From contig JALOAQ010000069.1 of the NCBI GenBank assembly GCA_023228725.1, forward strand, positions 1-16,288: a DNA stretch of 16,288 nucleotides. Direction: 5' to 3'. Shown here one piece after another: positions 6,753-14,302 of the stretch (its first letter is position 1; every line of letters starts with the position of its first letter). The position numbers were made by a program, and so were the translations under genes. Under the pieces are notes generated by a model that had not been told where the DNA came from, did not search any database, and saw nothing but the letters and a program-made list of their open reading frames with translations. The stretch is from Bacteroidales bacterium. Its GTDB lineage: Bacteria; Bacteroidota; Bacteroidia; Bacteroidales; ML635J-15.

Positions 6753-8534
6753 TTAAATTTTGGAATTTAATTTAAAGAAAACTGCTGGAGTAACGCCTAC
6801 ATATTTTTTAAACGCATTGTAAAATGTAGATTTGCCTGTAAAACCAACTTCTGAATATAAATGGTCTATTGTAAAATTGGGATTTGTGTTATTAATTATT
6901 TTTTGACAAGCTTCTTCAATTCTAAGTTTATTTATATAATCGTTATAATTCATCCCGTAAACATTATTAATTATTGCAGAAACATAAGAACGATTTGAGT
7001 TTAGTTTTTCGGCTACTAAATTCAAATTTAAGTTTGTGTCTAAAAATACTTTTGGTTTAATTATTTCATCTTCAAATTTTTCTATTAATTGAGTTTCAGT
7101 AGCATCTCCCATACGCTTTGAAGACGTTCTAATATCAGTTCCTTTAATGTTGGTTATGGTTTTATAAGCTAATTCCTGTTGTGTGTTTTTTAAGTTTTTA
7201 TATAATTTATAATAAATACTTAAAGTTATAATAATAAAAACTAAACCAAAAAGTAATATATATATAAATATACTCTGTCTTTCAATCACTCCGTCTTGTT
7301 TAATTTTACTAAGTTCTACATCTTTCATGGCTAATTGCACAGGAAGAACAGCTAATTCGATTTTCTTTAAAACTAATTCTTCCGAATTTTTATCAAAAAT
7401 TAAACTATCTGTATATAAATTTGCTTGCTCTTTATGATAGTTGGCTAACTGATTATTATTCAGAGCTTTATATGTTTTTGAGTAATTTTCATTAATCTCA
7501 ATAATCTCTTCAAAGTTTTTATTATTTGTAAAATTCCAATTTAAACTTGTATCTAAATACTTTAAAGCTGTTTCATAATTTTCTAAATTGAAATAGGAAT
7601 CATATAAAGAAGAGTAAATTCTGTAATATCGGGTTTCTAAATTTACTGTTTTTGCATTATTTAAAGCAATATTTAAATTGTAAACTGCTTTAGTAAAATC
7701 TTTTTTAATAATGTAATAGTCTGATAATGTAGTATGGGCGCGTACTAAGTTTGTGTAATAGTTCAGTTTAGATTCTTTTTGATAGTTTTTTACTTCTTGA
7801 CTTGTAGAGTTTAAAAATAAATTATCAAGATTTTCATATAATTCTTGTGTTTTATTAAAATAAATAGGAATAGAATCAATATTTTCACATAAAAAGGAGA
7901 GGGAAGCAAGGTAATTATAATATTGTATTTTTAATAAATATTCTTTTTCGCCACATTTTTCAATATATTCAGGAGTTTTATTAAAATAATATTTTGCCGA
8001 ATCGCAATTTTCCAAGCCTTCATATGCTAATGCTATATTGTTGAAAATCAAGCTTATTACTTCGGGGTCTTCAAATTTTTCACTAATATTTTCAATTTGT
8101 CTATATACATAAATTGCTTCTTCATAAAGCTTATACCTATATAATATATTTCCTGTATTTATGTAAATAAAAGTTTTATCATATTCTAATTCCGGGTGTT
8201 GTACAAAAATATCTAAGGCTAAATTTATATATGAAAGTGCTTTGTATTCGTCATTTTTTCTGTATTGGTAAAGTTCTGATAAAAATCCGTAAAGTCTAAC
8301 TAATTTTACATACTCTTCATTTTGAATATATTTTTTTTCGGCTTGATTTGCCAAAATAATTGCAGAATCAGGTTTTTCGTTATAATAATGTGCAAGTTTT
8401 TTAAAAAACGCATCATCAATATCAATATTTTTATCTGATTTGAAATTACATGAAAATATTAATGAAAAAATAAATAAACTTAAAATACAGTTTATTATAA
8501 ATGTTTTTTTCCAATATATTTTAGTCATTTTCAT
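6753..8534 (-). CDS. Membrane-anchored TPR-containing AraC-family transcriptional regulator
   Basis: This protein of about 593 aa combines sensing and DNA binding. From the ATG at 8534: an N-terminal hydrophobic signal segment (about 9-28) ending in IFSC, a possible but imperfect lipobox; a helical, Tyr/Asn-rich region of TPR-like repeats (about 40-390; for example ALKYLDTSLN, AVYNLNIALN); one transmembrane helix (about 422-443); and an AraC-type double helix-turn-helix (about 495-590) with NLNLVAEKLNSNRSYVSAIIN and EVGFTGKSTFYNAFKKYVGVTPAVFF. The TPR part is thus predicted periplasmic and the HTH cytoplasmic. The ligand and target genes are unknown. A TTG at 8543 would add three residues, and an ATG at 8528 is also possible. 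The gene has its own promoter and is monocistronic here. Confidence 0.88.
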   Translation of the reverse strand: MKMTKIYWKKTFIINCILSLFIFSLIFSCNFKSDKNIDIDDAFFKKLAHYYNEKPDSAIILANQAEKKYIQNEEYVKLVRLYGFLSELYQYRKNDEYKALSYINLALDIFVQHPELEYDKTFIYINTGNILYRYKLYEEAIYVYRQIENISEKFEDPEVISLIFNNIALAYEGLENCDSAKYYFNKTPEYIEKCGEKEYLLKIQYYNYLASLSFLCENIDSIPIYFNKTQELYENLDNLFLNSTSQEVKNYQKESKLNYYTNLVRAHTTLSDYYIIKKDFTKAVYNLNIALNNAKTVNLETRYYRIYSSLYDSYFNLENYETALKYLDTSLNWNFTNNKNFEEIIEINENYSKTYKALNNNQLANYHKEQANLYTDSLIFDKNSEELVLKKIELAVLPVQLAMKDVELSKIKQDGVIERQSIFIYILLFGLVFIIITLSIYYKLYKNLKNTQQELAYKTITNIKGTDIRTSSKRMGDATETQLIEKFEDEIIKPKVFLDTNLNLNLVAEKLNSNRSYVSAIINNVYGMNYNDYINKLRIEEACQKIINNTNPNFTIDHLYSEVGFTGKSTFYNAFKKYVGVTPAVFFKLNSKI

Positions 8535-8558
8535 TTTTTGCAATCAGAAATTCCATTA

Positions 8559-8589
8559 CAAATATAATCTATTTTGTAAAGATAACAAA
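8559..8589 (-). promoter_or_regulatory. Consensus Bacteroidota promoter of the TPR-AraC gene
   Basis: On the minus strand TTTG (8586-8589), exactly 19 nt, then TATATTTG (8559-8566) matches the Bacteroidota -33/-7 promoter consensus at every fixed base. The predicted transcript starts about 15-20 nt upstream of the ATG at 8534. Confidence 0.8.
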
Positions 8590-8612
8590 ATTTTTCTTTA
8601 AGTGTTTTGTTC

Positions 8613-8650
8613 AAAAAAAAACTGCAATAAAGAAATATCACAGTTTTTTT
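8613..8650 (-). terminator. Intrinsic terminator after the DUF3127 gene
   Basis: A7-CTG (8615-8624) pairs with CAG-T7 (8641-8650) over 10 bp around a 16-nt loop. On the minus strand the stem ends in a run of nine T, 8 bp past the DUF3127 stop. It separates that gene from the TPR-AraC promoter. Confidence 0.7.
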
Positions 8651-8658
8651 AATTTTTC

Positions 8659-9024
8659 TTAGAATGGCAAATCATCTCCTGGGTCCTTATCTAACTCAAA
8701 AGGAGCATCATCAACACTAAATGGTGGAGTATCTGCCGGTGCTTGTCCAATATTACCGGGTGAGCTTAATTCAATTTTCCAACATTTAAGGTCAGTGTAC
8801 CAATTACCGTTATATTCACGACTTTCAGCTTCAAACGACACTTTTACTGTATCTGATTCTGTAAATGTGTTTAATGGAACTCTATCTCCCCAAACAGTAA
8901 AACAAACTTTTTTAGGGTAATTATCAAAAGTTTCAATTACAAAATTTTGTTTTTTCCAAGTTCCATTTCTGCCTTCACCACTTATCGGTTCTAATTTTTT
9001 AATTAATTTACCTTCTATTTCCAT
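8659..9024 (-). CDS. DUF3127 protein: OB-fold-like, with SSB-like C-terminal tail
   Basis: A 121-aa protein of the DUF3127 family, found mainly in Bacteroidota. Residues 1 to about 88 form a compact beta-rich domain (KKQNFVIETFDNYPKKVCFTVWG, then VKVSFEAESREYNGNWYTDLKCWKIE) whose layout resembles the OB fold of single-stranded DNA-binding proteins. A Pro-rich linker leads to an acidic tail ending DDLPF, very like the DD(D)IPF tip with which bacterial SSB recruits repair and replication proteins. ssDNA binding and partner recruitment are therefore plausible but unproven. It lies downstream of ppdK on the same strand, separated by a strong terminator, and I found no clear promoter of its own. 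The ATG at 9024 gives a complete first strand. Confidence 0.85.
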   Translation of the reverse strand: MEIEGKLIKKLEPISGEGRNGTWKKQNFVIETFDNYPKKVCFTVWGDRVPLNTFTESDTVKVSFEAESREYNGNWYTDLKCWKIELSSPGNIGQAPADTPPFSVDDAPFELDKDPGDDLPF

Positions 9025-9041
9025 AATTATTTTGTTTAGAA

Positions 9042-9071
9042 AAACTTCAAGCTTAAAAAAGCTTGAAGTTT
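9042..9071 (-). terminator. Intrinsic terminator after ppdK
   Basis: A perfect 13-bp stem, AAACTTCAAGCTT (9042-9054) with AAGCTTGAAGTTT (9059-9071), has a 4-nt loop. On the minus strand it continues as TTTTT, 13 bp past the ppdK stop. It ends 17 bp before the DUF3127 start codon, so DUF3127 must depend on readthrough or an unseen promoter. Confidence 0.8.
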
Positions 9072-9083
9072 GAATTTTTATAT

Positions 9084-11789
9084 TTAAAATTTAATACTTG
9101 CGTGGGCAGCTGCTAAGCGGGCAACCGGCACTCTGTATGGAGAGCAAGAAACATAATTTAAGCCCATTTTATAACAAAATTCTACAGATGCGGGGTCGCC
9201 ACCTTGTTCACCACAAATACCAACTTTAAGATTATTTCTTGTTGCACGTCCTTTCACAACTGCCATTTCAATTAATTGTCCAACGCCTTCTTGGTCAATA
9301 GTTTGGAATGGGTCGGCAGGAATTATTTGATTGTCTAAATAATCTTGCATAAATCCGCTTATATCGTCTCGGCTAAATCCAAAAGTCATTTGAGTTAAGT
9401 CATTTGTACCAAAAGAAAAGAACTCGGCAGATTTTGCCATTTCGTTAGCTAATAAACAAGCTCTTGGAATTTCAATCATAGTACCATATGCACAAGTTAA
9501 TTCAAGTTCAAATTTCTCTTCAACTTCTTTTTTAACTTTATCAAATAATACTCTTGTAATGTCCAATTCTTTTACTTCAGCAGTTACAGGAACCATAATT
9601 TCAGGTGTTACTTTTTTTCCTTCTTTAATTAATTCTGCTGAAGCTTCGAATAAAGCTCTAAATTGCATTTCAGTAATTTCAGGATAAGTAATTCCTAAAC
9701 GCACTCCGCGATGTCCCATCATTGGGTTGGTTTCGTTTAGTGCATCAACTCTTTTAGCTACTTCTTCAGGAGAAATTCCTATAGCTTTTGCAATTTCAAC
9801 TTGCTTGTCTTTTGTATGAGGAGCAAATTCGTGTAAAGGTGGGTCTAATAAACGGAAAGTTACAGGCAGTCCATTCATTACGGCCATAGTATCTTTCATA
9901 TCGCGTTTTACAAATGGAAACAGCTCATTTACAGCAGTAATTCTTTCTTCTTTAGTAGAAGCTAAAATTAATTTGCGTAAAATAAATAATGGCTGGTCTG
10001 CACCTTTACCATAAAACATATGCTCAGTACGGAAAAGTCCAATACCTTCAGCACCAAATTCCATAGCAAGTTTTGCATCTTCCGGAGTTTCACAATTTGT
10101 ACGAACACCCATTTTACGATGTTTGTCAACTAAAGTCATAAATTTTTGAAATAATGGATTTTCAGAAGAATCCATTAGGTCGATAACAGCGTTATAAACA
10201 TTACCAACAGTACCATTAAGAGTAATAATGTCTCCTTCTTTAATTGTAATATCACTTCCTTTGATATATGCAATTTTCTCATCTTCTCTAACGTCTAAAG
10301 CACCGGCTCCAACTATACAACATTTTCCCCAACCGCGAGCAACAAGAGCAGCGTGAGAAGTCATTCCGCCAAGGGCAGTTAAAAGTCCGTCAGAAACTCT
10401 CATACCTTCAACGTCTTCTGGATTTGTTTCTTTGCGTAGTAAAATAACTTTTTCTCCTTTTTTTGTCCACTCAACAGCATCTTCGGCAGTAAATACTACT
10501 TTTCCAACAGCAGCACCTGGTCCTGCAGGCAAACCTTTTACTATTGGTTGGTGATTTTTTTCTGCATTTGGGTCAACAATTGGGTGAAGTAGCTCGTCTA
10601 ATTGTGCTGGATTTACGCGTAAAATTGCAGTTTTTTCGTCAATTCTACCCTCGTCTAACATTTCCATTGCCATATTTAAAGCTGCTGTTCCTGTTCTTTT
10701 TCCAACACGGCATTGCAACATATAAAGTTTTCCTTCTTGCACAGTAAATTCAATATCAAGCATATCTTTGAAAGTATCTTCAAGATTTATACGGATATCG
10801 TCCAATTCTTTGTAAATTGCAGGATATTGGTCTTGCATAGACATTAAATGCTGGTTTTGAGAGTTTTTAGTGTCGTTATTTAGCGGACTAGGAGTACGAA
10901 TACCTGCCACTACGTCTTCGCCTTGAGCGTCAACTAACCATTCGCCATAAAATAAGTTCTCGCCAGTGGCAGGATTTCTTGTAAAAGCAACTCCTGTAGC
11001 CGAAGATTCACCCATATTTCCAAAAACCATAGCTTGTACGTTAACTGCTGTTCCCCAATCATCTGGAATACTCTCTATTCTACGATATGAAATAGCTTTT
11101 TTACCATTCCAGCTTTTGAAAACTGCTTTAATACTGCCTTCTAATTGCTTTTTTGCATCGTCAGGAAATTCAACGCCAAGAACTTCTTTAATTTTTTTCT
11201 TAAATAAATCAGAAATAATCATTAAATCTTCTGAACTTAAATCTGTGTCTGATTGATAATTTCTTTGATGTTTATAATCTTCAAGCATATCGTCTAACTG
11301 ACGGCGGATATTTTTATCTAAATCTTCTGCTTTGTCCATAACAACGTCTGCATACATCATAATTAAACGACGATATGAATCATAAACAAAACGCGGATTA
11401 TTGGTTTTTTTAATTAAACCGGGTATTGTATTACTACTTAAACCAATGTTTAAAACCGTATCCATCATACCTGGCATTGAACTGCGTGCACCAGAACGAC
11501 AAGAAACTAATAAAGCATTATCGGGGTCGTCATATTTCATTCCCATGTCTGCTTCAACTTTTTCCATAGCAACCCAAACCTCATTCATTAATCCTTCTGG
11601 AAGTTCGTGATTGTTGGCATAATACTCAGTGCATGTGTCTGTAGTAATGGTGAAACCCGCAGGAACAGGCAAACCCATTATAGCCATTTCGGCTAAATTG
11701 GCACCTTTACCACCAAGAAGCTCTTTCATTTTAGCATCACCTTCAGCTTTTTTGTTTCCAAAGCTGTAAACTCTTTTAATTTTAGTCAT
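9084..11789 (-). CDS. ppdK: Pyruvate, phosphate dikinase
   Basis: PPDK interconverts pyruvate + ATP + Pi and PEP + AMP + PPi, serving glycolysis or gluconeogenesis in many anaerobes. The 901-aa protein has the full three-domain plan. The N-terminal nucleotide-binding domain shows GGKGANLAEMAIMGLPVPAGFT (27-47), CRSGARSSMPGMMDTVLNIGL (97-117) and TRNPATGE (270-277). The swivelling phosphohistidine domain has GGMTSHAALVARG with catalytic H479; T477 is the position targeted by PPDK regulatory kinases in other organisms. The C-terminal TIM-barrel has GIGLFRTEHMF (582-592), SFGTNDLTQM and CGEQGGDP. PEP synthase and EI of the PTS are related but shorter or lack these motifs. The ATG at 11789 gives the usual MTKIKRVYSFG opening. 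Confidence 0.97.
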   Translation of the reverse strand: MTKIKRVYSFGNKKAEGDAKMKELLGGKGANLAEMAIMGLPVPAGFTITTDTCTEYYANNHELPEGLMNEVWVAMEKVEADMGMKYDDPDNALLVSCRSGARSSMPGMMDTVLNIGLSSNTIPGLIKKTNNPRFVYDSYRRLIMMYADVVMDKAEDLDKNIRRQLDDMLEDYKHQRNYQSDTDLSSEDLMIISDLFKKKIKEVLGVEFPDDAKKQLEGSIKAVFKSWNGKKAISYRRIESIPDDWGTAVNVQAMVFGNMGESSATGVAFTRNPATGENLFYGEWLVDAQGEDVVAGIRTPSPLNNDTKNSQNQHLMSMQDQYPAIYKELDDIRINLEDTFKDMLDIEFTVQEGKLYMLQCRVGKRTGTAALNMAMEMLDEGRIDEKTAILRVNPAQLDELLHPIVDPNAEKNHQPIVKGLPAGPGAAVGKVVFTAEDAVEWTKKGEKVILLRKETNPEDVEGMRVSDGLLTALGGMTSHAALVARGWGKCCIVGAGALDVREDEKIAYIKGSDITIKEGDIITLNGTVGNVYNAVIDLMDSSENPLFQKFMTLVDKHRKMGVRTNCETPEDAKLAMEFGAEGIGLFRTEHMFYGKGADQPLFILRKLILASTKEERITAVNELFPFVKRDMKDTMAVMNGLPVTFRLLDPPLHEFAPHTKDKQVEIAKAIGISPEEVAKRVDALNETNPMMGHRGVRLGITYPEITEMQFRALFEASAELIKEGKKVTPEIMVPVTAEVKELDITRVLFDKVKKEVEEKFELELTCAYGTMIEIPRACLLANEMAKSAEFFSFGTNDLTQMTFGFSRDDISGFMQDYLDNQIIPADPFQTIDQEGVGQLIEMAVVKGRATRNNLKVGICGEQGGDPASVEFCYKMGLNYVSCSPYRVPVARLAAAHASIKF

Positions 11790-11852
11790 TTTATTTTGTT
11801 ATTAAATTTTATTAAAATTTAGTGTTAAATAATTATTTACTTTTTTCGTGCC

Positions 11853-11860
11853 CAAAAATA
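11853..11860 (-). promoter_or_regulatory. Likely ppdK promoter -7 element
   Basis: Minus strand TATTTTTG matches TAnnTTTG, 63 bp from the ppdK ATG, in the 156-bp gap after the universal stress gene. The -33 region reads TTTT rather than TTTG at 19-nt spacing. Confidence 0.4.
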
Positions 11861-11945
11861 TAAAATTTTTGTCTTATTTAAAAAATATAAGCCATTAAAA
11901 GTGTAAAAATAATTTTTTAAACTTAAAAAAATAGGTTTAGCTTGA

Positions 11946-12746
11946 TTAATAAGAAAAACCACCTAATTTTTGAATATCTGTTCGGGGATTTACGCACATA
12001 ATTGGAATTTTTTTGGAAAGTTCAATATTTCTTGGGCGTTTTATATTAGTAATACTTTTTTTGTATTTATCTGTCATAAATAGCACAATATCAGGCTCAA
12101 TTTCACTCATGTAATCATATAAATTATCAGCATAATTATTTTCATCTAATGCAATAATTTCAAAATCTGCATTTTCTCTTTCAAAAATAGTCCCTGCAAA
12201 ATTTAAGTTACTCGTTAAATTATTTTTTCTTATAGAATCCTTAAAATCAGGATGAATAACATAAACTTTAGATTCAAATACATTTGATAAATATTTTACC
12301 CATAAAAATTTTGCTCTCGATTTTTTGTCCGAGTCAATAGGAACGCAAATTTTATCGTATTCGCCATAATGCAGTGGTCTTTGAATTAAAATAAATGGCA
12401 TTCTGTCAAATTTTTTAATTAATTTCATTGCTTTGTCTATAGTTCTTAAACCATGAGTACCCATAACTGAAAGATAAGCGTTAATTTCTATACCGTAATC
12501 ATATATTGTGTTAAAAAGATTTCCGGCTCTTACTCTTGCTATTGTTTCGTGATTATTATGCTCTTTAGAAAATTTATTAGCAACTTTTTCAAGTTCTATT
12601 TGCCACTCTTCAACCTCTTTGGTATTTGATGCGACATAAAGCATGTGAATAGGATATTTAGAAATTCGTGCTAATTCATAAGCGTGTTCTAAAGCATAGT
12701 TAGCTTCGTTGCTAAACTCAAAAGGAACTAAAATACTTCTTTCCAT
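11946..12746 (-). CDS. Universal stress protein, two UspA-like domains
   Basis: A 266-aa protein with two UspA-type halves. The first (1 to about 125) opens MERSILVPFEFSNEANYALEHAYELA and has VMGTHGLRT (94-102), the beginning of the UspA ATP-binding loop, then MPFILIQRP. The second (about 128-258) opens KICVPIDSDKKSRAKFLWV and ends IPIMCVNPR. Neither half keeps the full G-x2-G-x9-G-S/T motif of ATP-binding Usp proteins: the first has GTHG but no following G-S, the second lacks the loop. It is thus probably a non-ATP-binding or altered member. Function is unknown beyond the general stress/energy-status role of the family. It lies upstream of ppdK on the same strand and is divergent from lpd. 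The start is ATG at 12746. Confidence 0.85.
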   Translation of the reverse strand: MERSILVPFEFSNEANYALEHAYELARISKYPIHMLYVASNTKEVEEWQIELEKVANKFSKEHNNHETIARVRAGNLFNTIYDYGIEINAYLSVMGTHGLRTIDKAMKLIKKFDRMPFILIQRPLHYGEYDKICVPIDSDKKSRAKFLWVKYLSNVFESKVYVIHPDFKDSIRKNNLTSNLNFAGTIFERENADFEIIALDENNYADNLYDYMSEIEPDIVLFMTDKYKKSITNIKRPRNIELSKKIPIMCVNPRTDIQKLGGFSY

Positions 12747-12823
12747 AAATTAAAATTTTTTGTTAAGTTGTTTTATTTAAAGTTTATAAAATAAATTATT
12801 GTTAAAAATAAGTAAGTTTATTG

Positions 12824-12860
12824 AAATAAACAAAAATAATCAAATATTTGTTTATTTTTG
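12824..12860. promoter_or_regulatory. Symmetrical divergent promoter/operator region between usp and lpd
   Basis: An 11-bp perfect inverted repeat, AAATAAACAAA (12824-12834) and TTTGTTTATTT (12847-12857), encloses the palindrome CAAATATTTG (12841-12850). A TATTTTTG -7-like box occurs on each strand: 12853-12860 (+, toward lpd, 37 bp from its ATG) and 12831-12838 (-, toward usp). -33 boxes are not at standard spacing. The symmetry may be an operator or just overlapping divergent promoters. Confidence 0.4.
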
Positions 12861-12897
12861 ACAAAACTTTTATAAACTTTTCAAAATATTTTAAATT

Positions 12898-14289
12898 ATG
12901 AATTTTGATTTTATAGTAATTGGTTCCGGACCTGGTGGATATGTCTCGGCAATTCGTGCATCGCAATTAGGTTTTTCTGTTGCAGTAGTTGAAAAAGCAG
13001 ACTTAGGTGGTATTTGTTTAAATTGGGGTTGTATTCCCACTAAAGCCTTACTTAAATCAGCTCAAGTGATGAATTATTTTAAAAATTGCCAAGCTTATGG
13101 AATTATTAATGATGGAAATCCTAAGCCTGATTTTGAAAAAGTTATAGCTCGTAGTAGAGAAATTTCTGCAAATATGAGTAAAGGAATTGAATTTTTATTT
13201 AAAAAAAATAAAATTACTGTCATTACTGGTCATGGAAAATTAAAATCGGCAAACAAAGTTGTTGTTACTGATAATGAAAATAATTCTGAAACTTATTCGG
13301 CAAAACATATTATCTTGGCAAGTGGAGCTCGTTCACGCGAAATTAAAGGAATTGCTCAAAATGGAAAAAATATTATAGGTTATCGCGAAGCTTTAAGCTT
13401 AAAAAAATTACCTGCATCAATGGTAGTTATTGGCTCTGGTGCTATCGGCTCTGAATTAGCCTTTTTCTATTCTTCTATGGGTACAGAAGTTACTTTAATT
13501 GAATTTATGCCTGAAATTGTTCCATTAGAAGATGTGGAAGTGTCTAAACAACTTGCAAGAAGTTTTAAAAAAGCAGGAATTAAAGTAATGACAGGTACTG
13601 CTGTGAAAAATGTGGATATAGTTGATAATAAGTGCATTGTAAATTATACTGATAAAAAAGGTGAAAATAGCATAGAATCTGAAATCGTTCTTTCGGCAGT
13701 GGGTGTTACTACTAATTTAGAAAATTTAGGTTTAGAAGAATTAGGTATTAAAATTGAAAATGGAAAAATTTTAGTTGATGAATTTTATAAAACAAATATT
13801 GAAGGCATTTATGCTATTGGCGATATAGTCCCTGGCCATGCTTTGGCTCATGTGGCCTCTGCAGAAGGGATTTGCTGTGTGGAAAATATTGCAGGCTTAA
13901 ATCCTCCTCTTGTTGATTATGCTAATGTTCCCTCTTGTGTTTACACAAGTCCTGAAGTCGCTTCTGTTGGTCTTACTGAACAAAAATTAAAAGAAATGGG
14001 GAAAGCTTATAAACTTGGAAAATTTCCTTTTATTGCCTCGGGTAAAGCAGTTGCTGCCGGAAATAGAGATGGTTTTGTTAAGCTTTTATTTGACGATGAA
14101 ACTGACGAACTTTTAGGTGCTCACTTTATTGGTGATAATATTGCTGAAATGATTTCTGAAATGGTGGTTTTAAGAAAATTAAACGGTAAAGCAAAAGATT
14201 TAATTAAATCTATACATCCGCACCCAAGCTTATCTGAGGCAATTATGGAAGCAGCAGCAGCAGCACATCAGGAAGTTATACATTTATAA
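12898..14289 (+). CDS. lpdA: Dihydrolipoyl dehydrogenase (E3)
   Basis: This FAD enzyme reoxidises dihydrolipoamide with NAD+ in 2-oxoacid dehydrogenase complexes and the glycine cleavage system. The 463-aa protein has the FAD motif GSGPGGYVSA (9-18), the redox disulfide GGICLNWGCIPTKA (C40, C45), a second dinucleotide fold IGSGAIGSELA (about 180-190), the FAD-binding AIGDI, and the C-terminal base pair H442/E447 in HPHPSLSEA. No lipoyl domain precedes it, as in the classical form. No E1, E2 or gcv genes flank it, so which complex it serves cannot be told from the window. The 3' end meets the radical SAM gene tail-to-tail, only 13 bp apart, without a visible terminator. The ATG at 12898 gives the FAD fold directly. 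Confidence 0.95.
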   Translation: MNFDFIVIGSGPGGYVSAIRASQLGFSVAVVEKADLGGICLNWGCIPTKALLKSAQVMNYFKNCQAYGIINDGNPKPDFEKVIARSREISANMSKGIEFLFKKNKITVITGHGKLKSANKVVVTDNENNSETYSAKHIILASGARSREIKGIAQNGKNIIGYREALSLKKLPASMVVIGSGAIGSELAFFYSSMGTEVTLIEFMPEIVPLEDVEVSKQLARSFKKAGIKVMTGTAVKNVDIVDNKCIVNYTDKKGENSIESEIVLSAVGVTTNLENLGLEELGIKIENGKILVDEFYKTNIEGIYAIGDIVPGHALAHVASAEGICCVENIAGLNPPLVDYANVPSCVYTSPEVASVGLTEQKLKEMGKAYKLGKFPFIASGKAVAAGNRDGFVKLLFDDETDELLGAHFIGDNIAEMISEMVVLRKLNGKAKDLIKSIHPHPSLSEAIMEAAAAAHQEVIHL

Positions 14290-14302
14290 AAAACTTTAAT
14301 TT

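Noticed and set aside
14251..14265. (GCA)5 microsatellite near the end of lpd
   Set aside because: It encodes the Ala-rich helix after the catalytic His/Glu pair, which is normal in this family; no sign of slippage.
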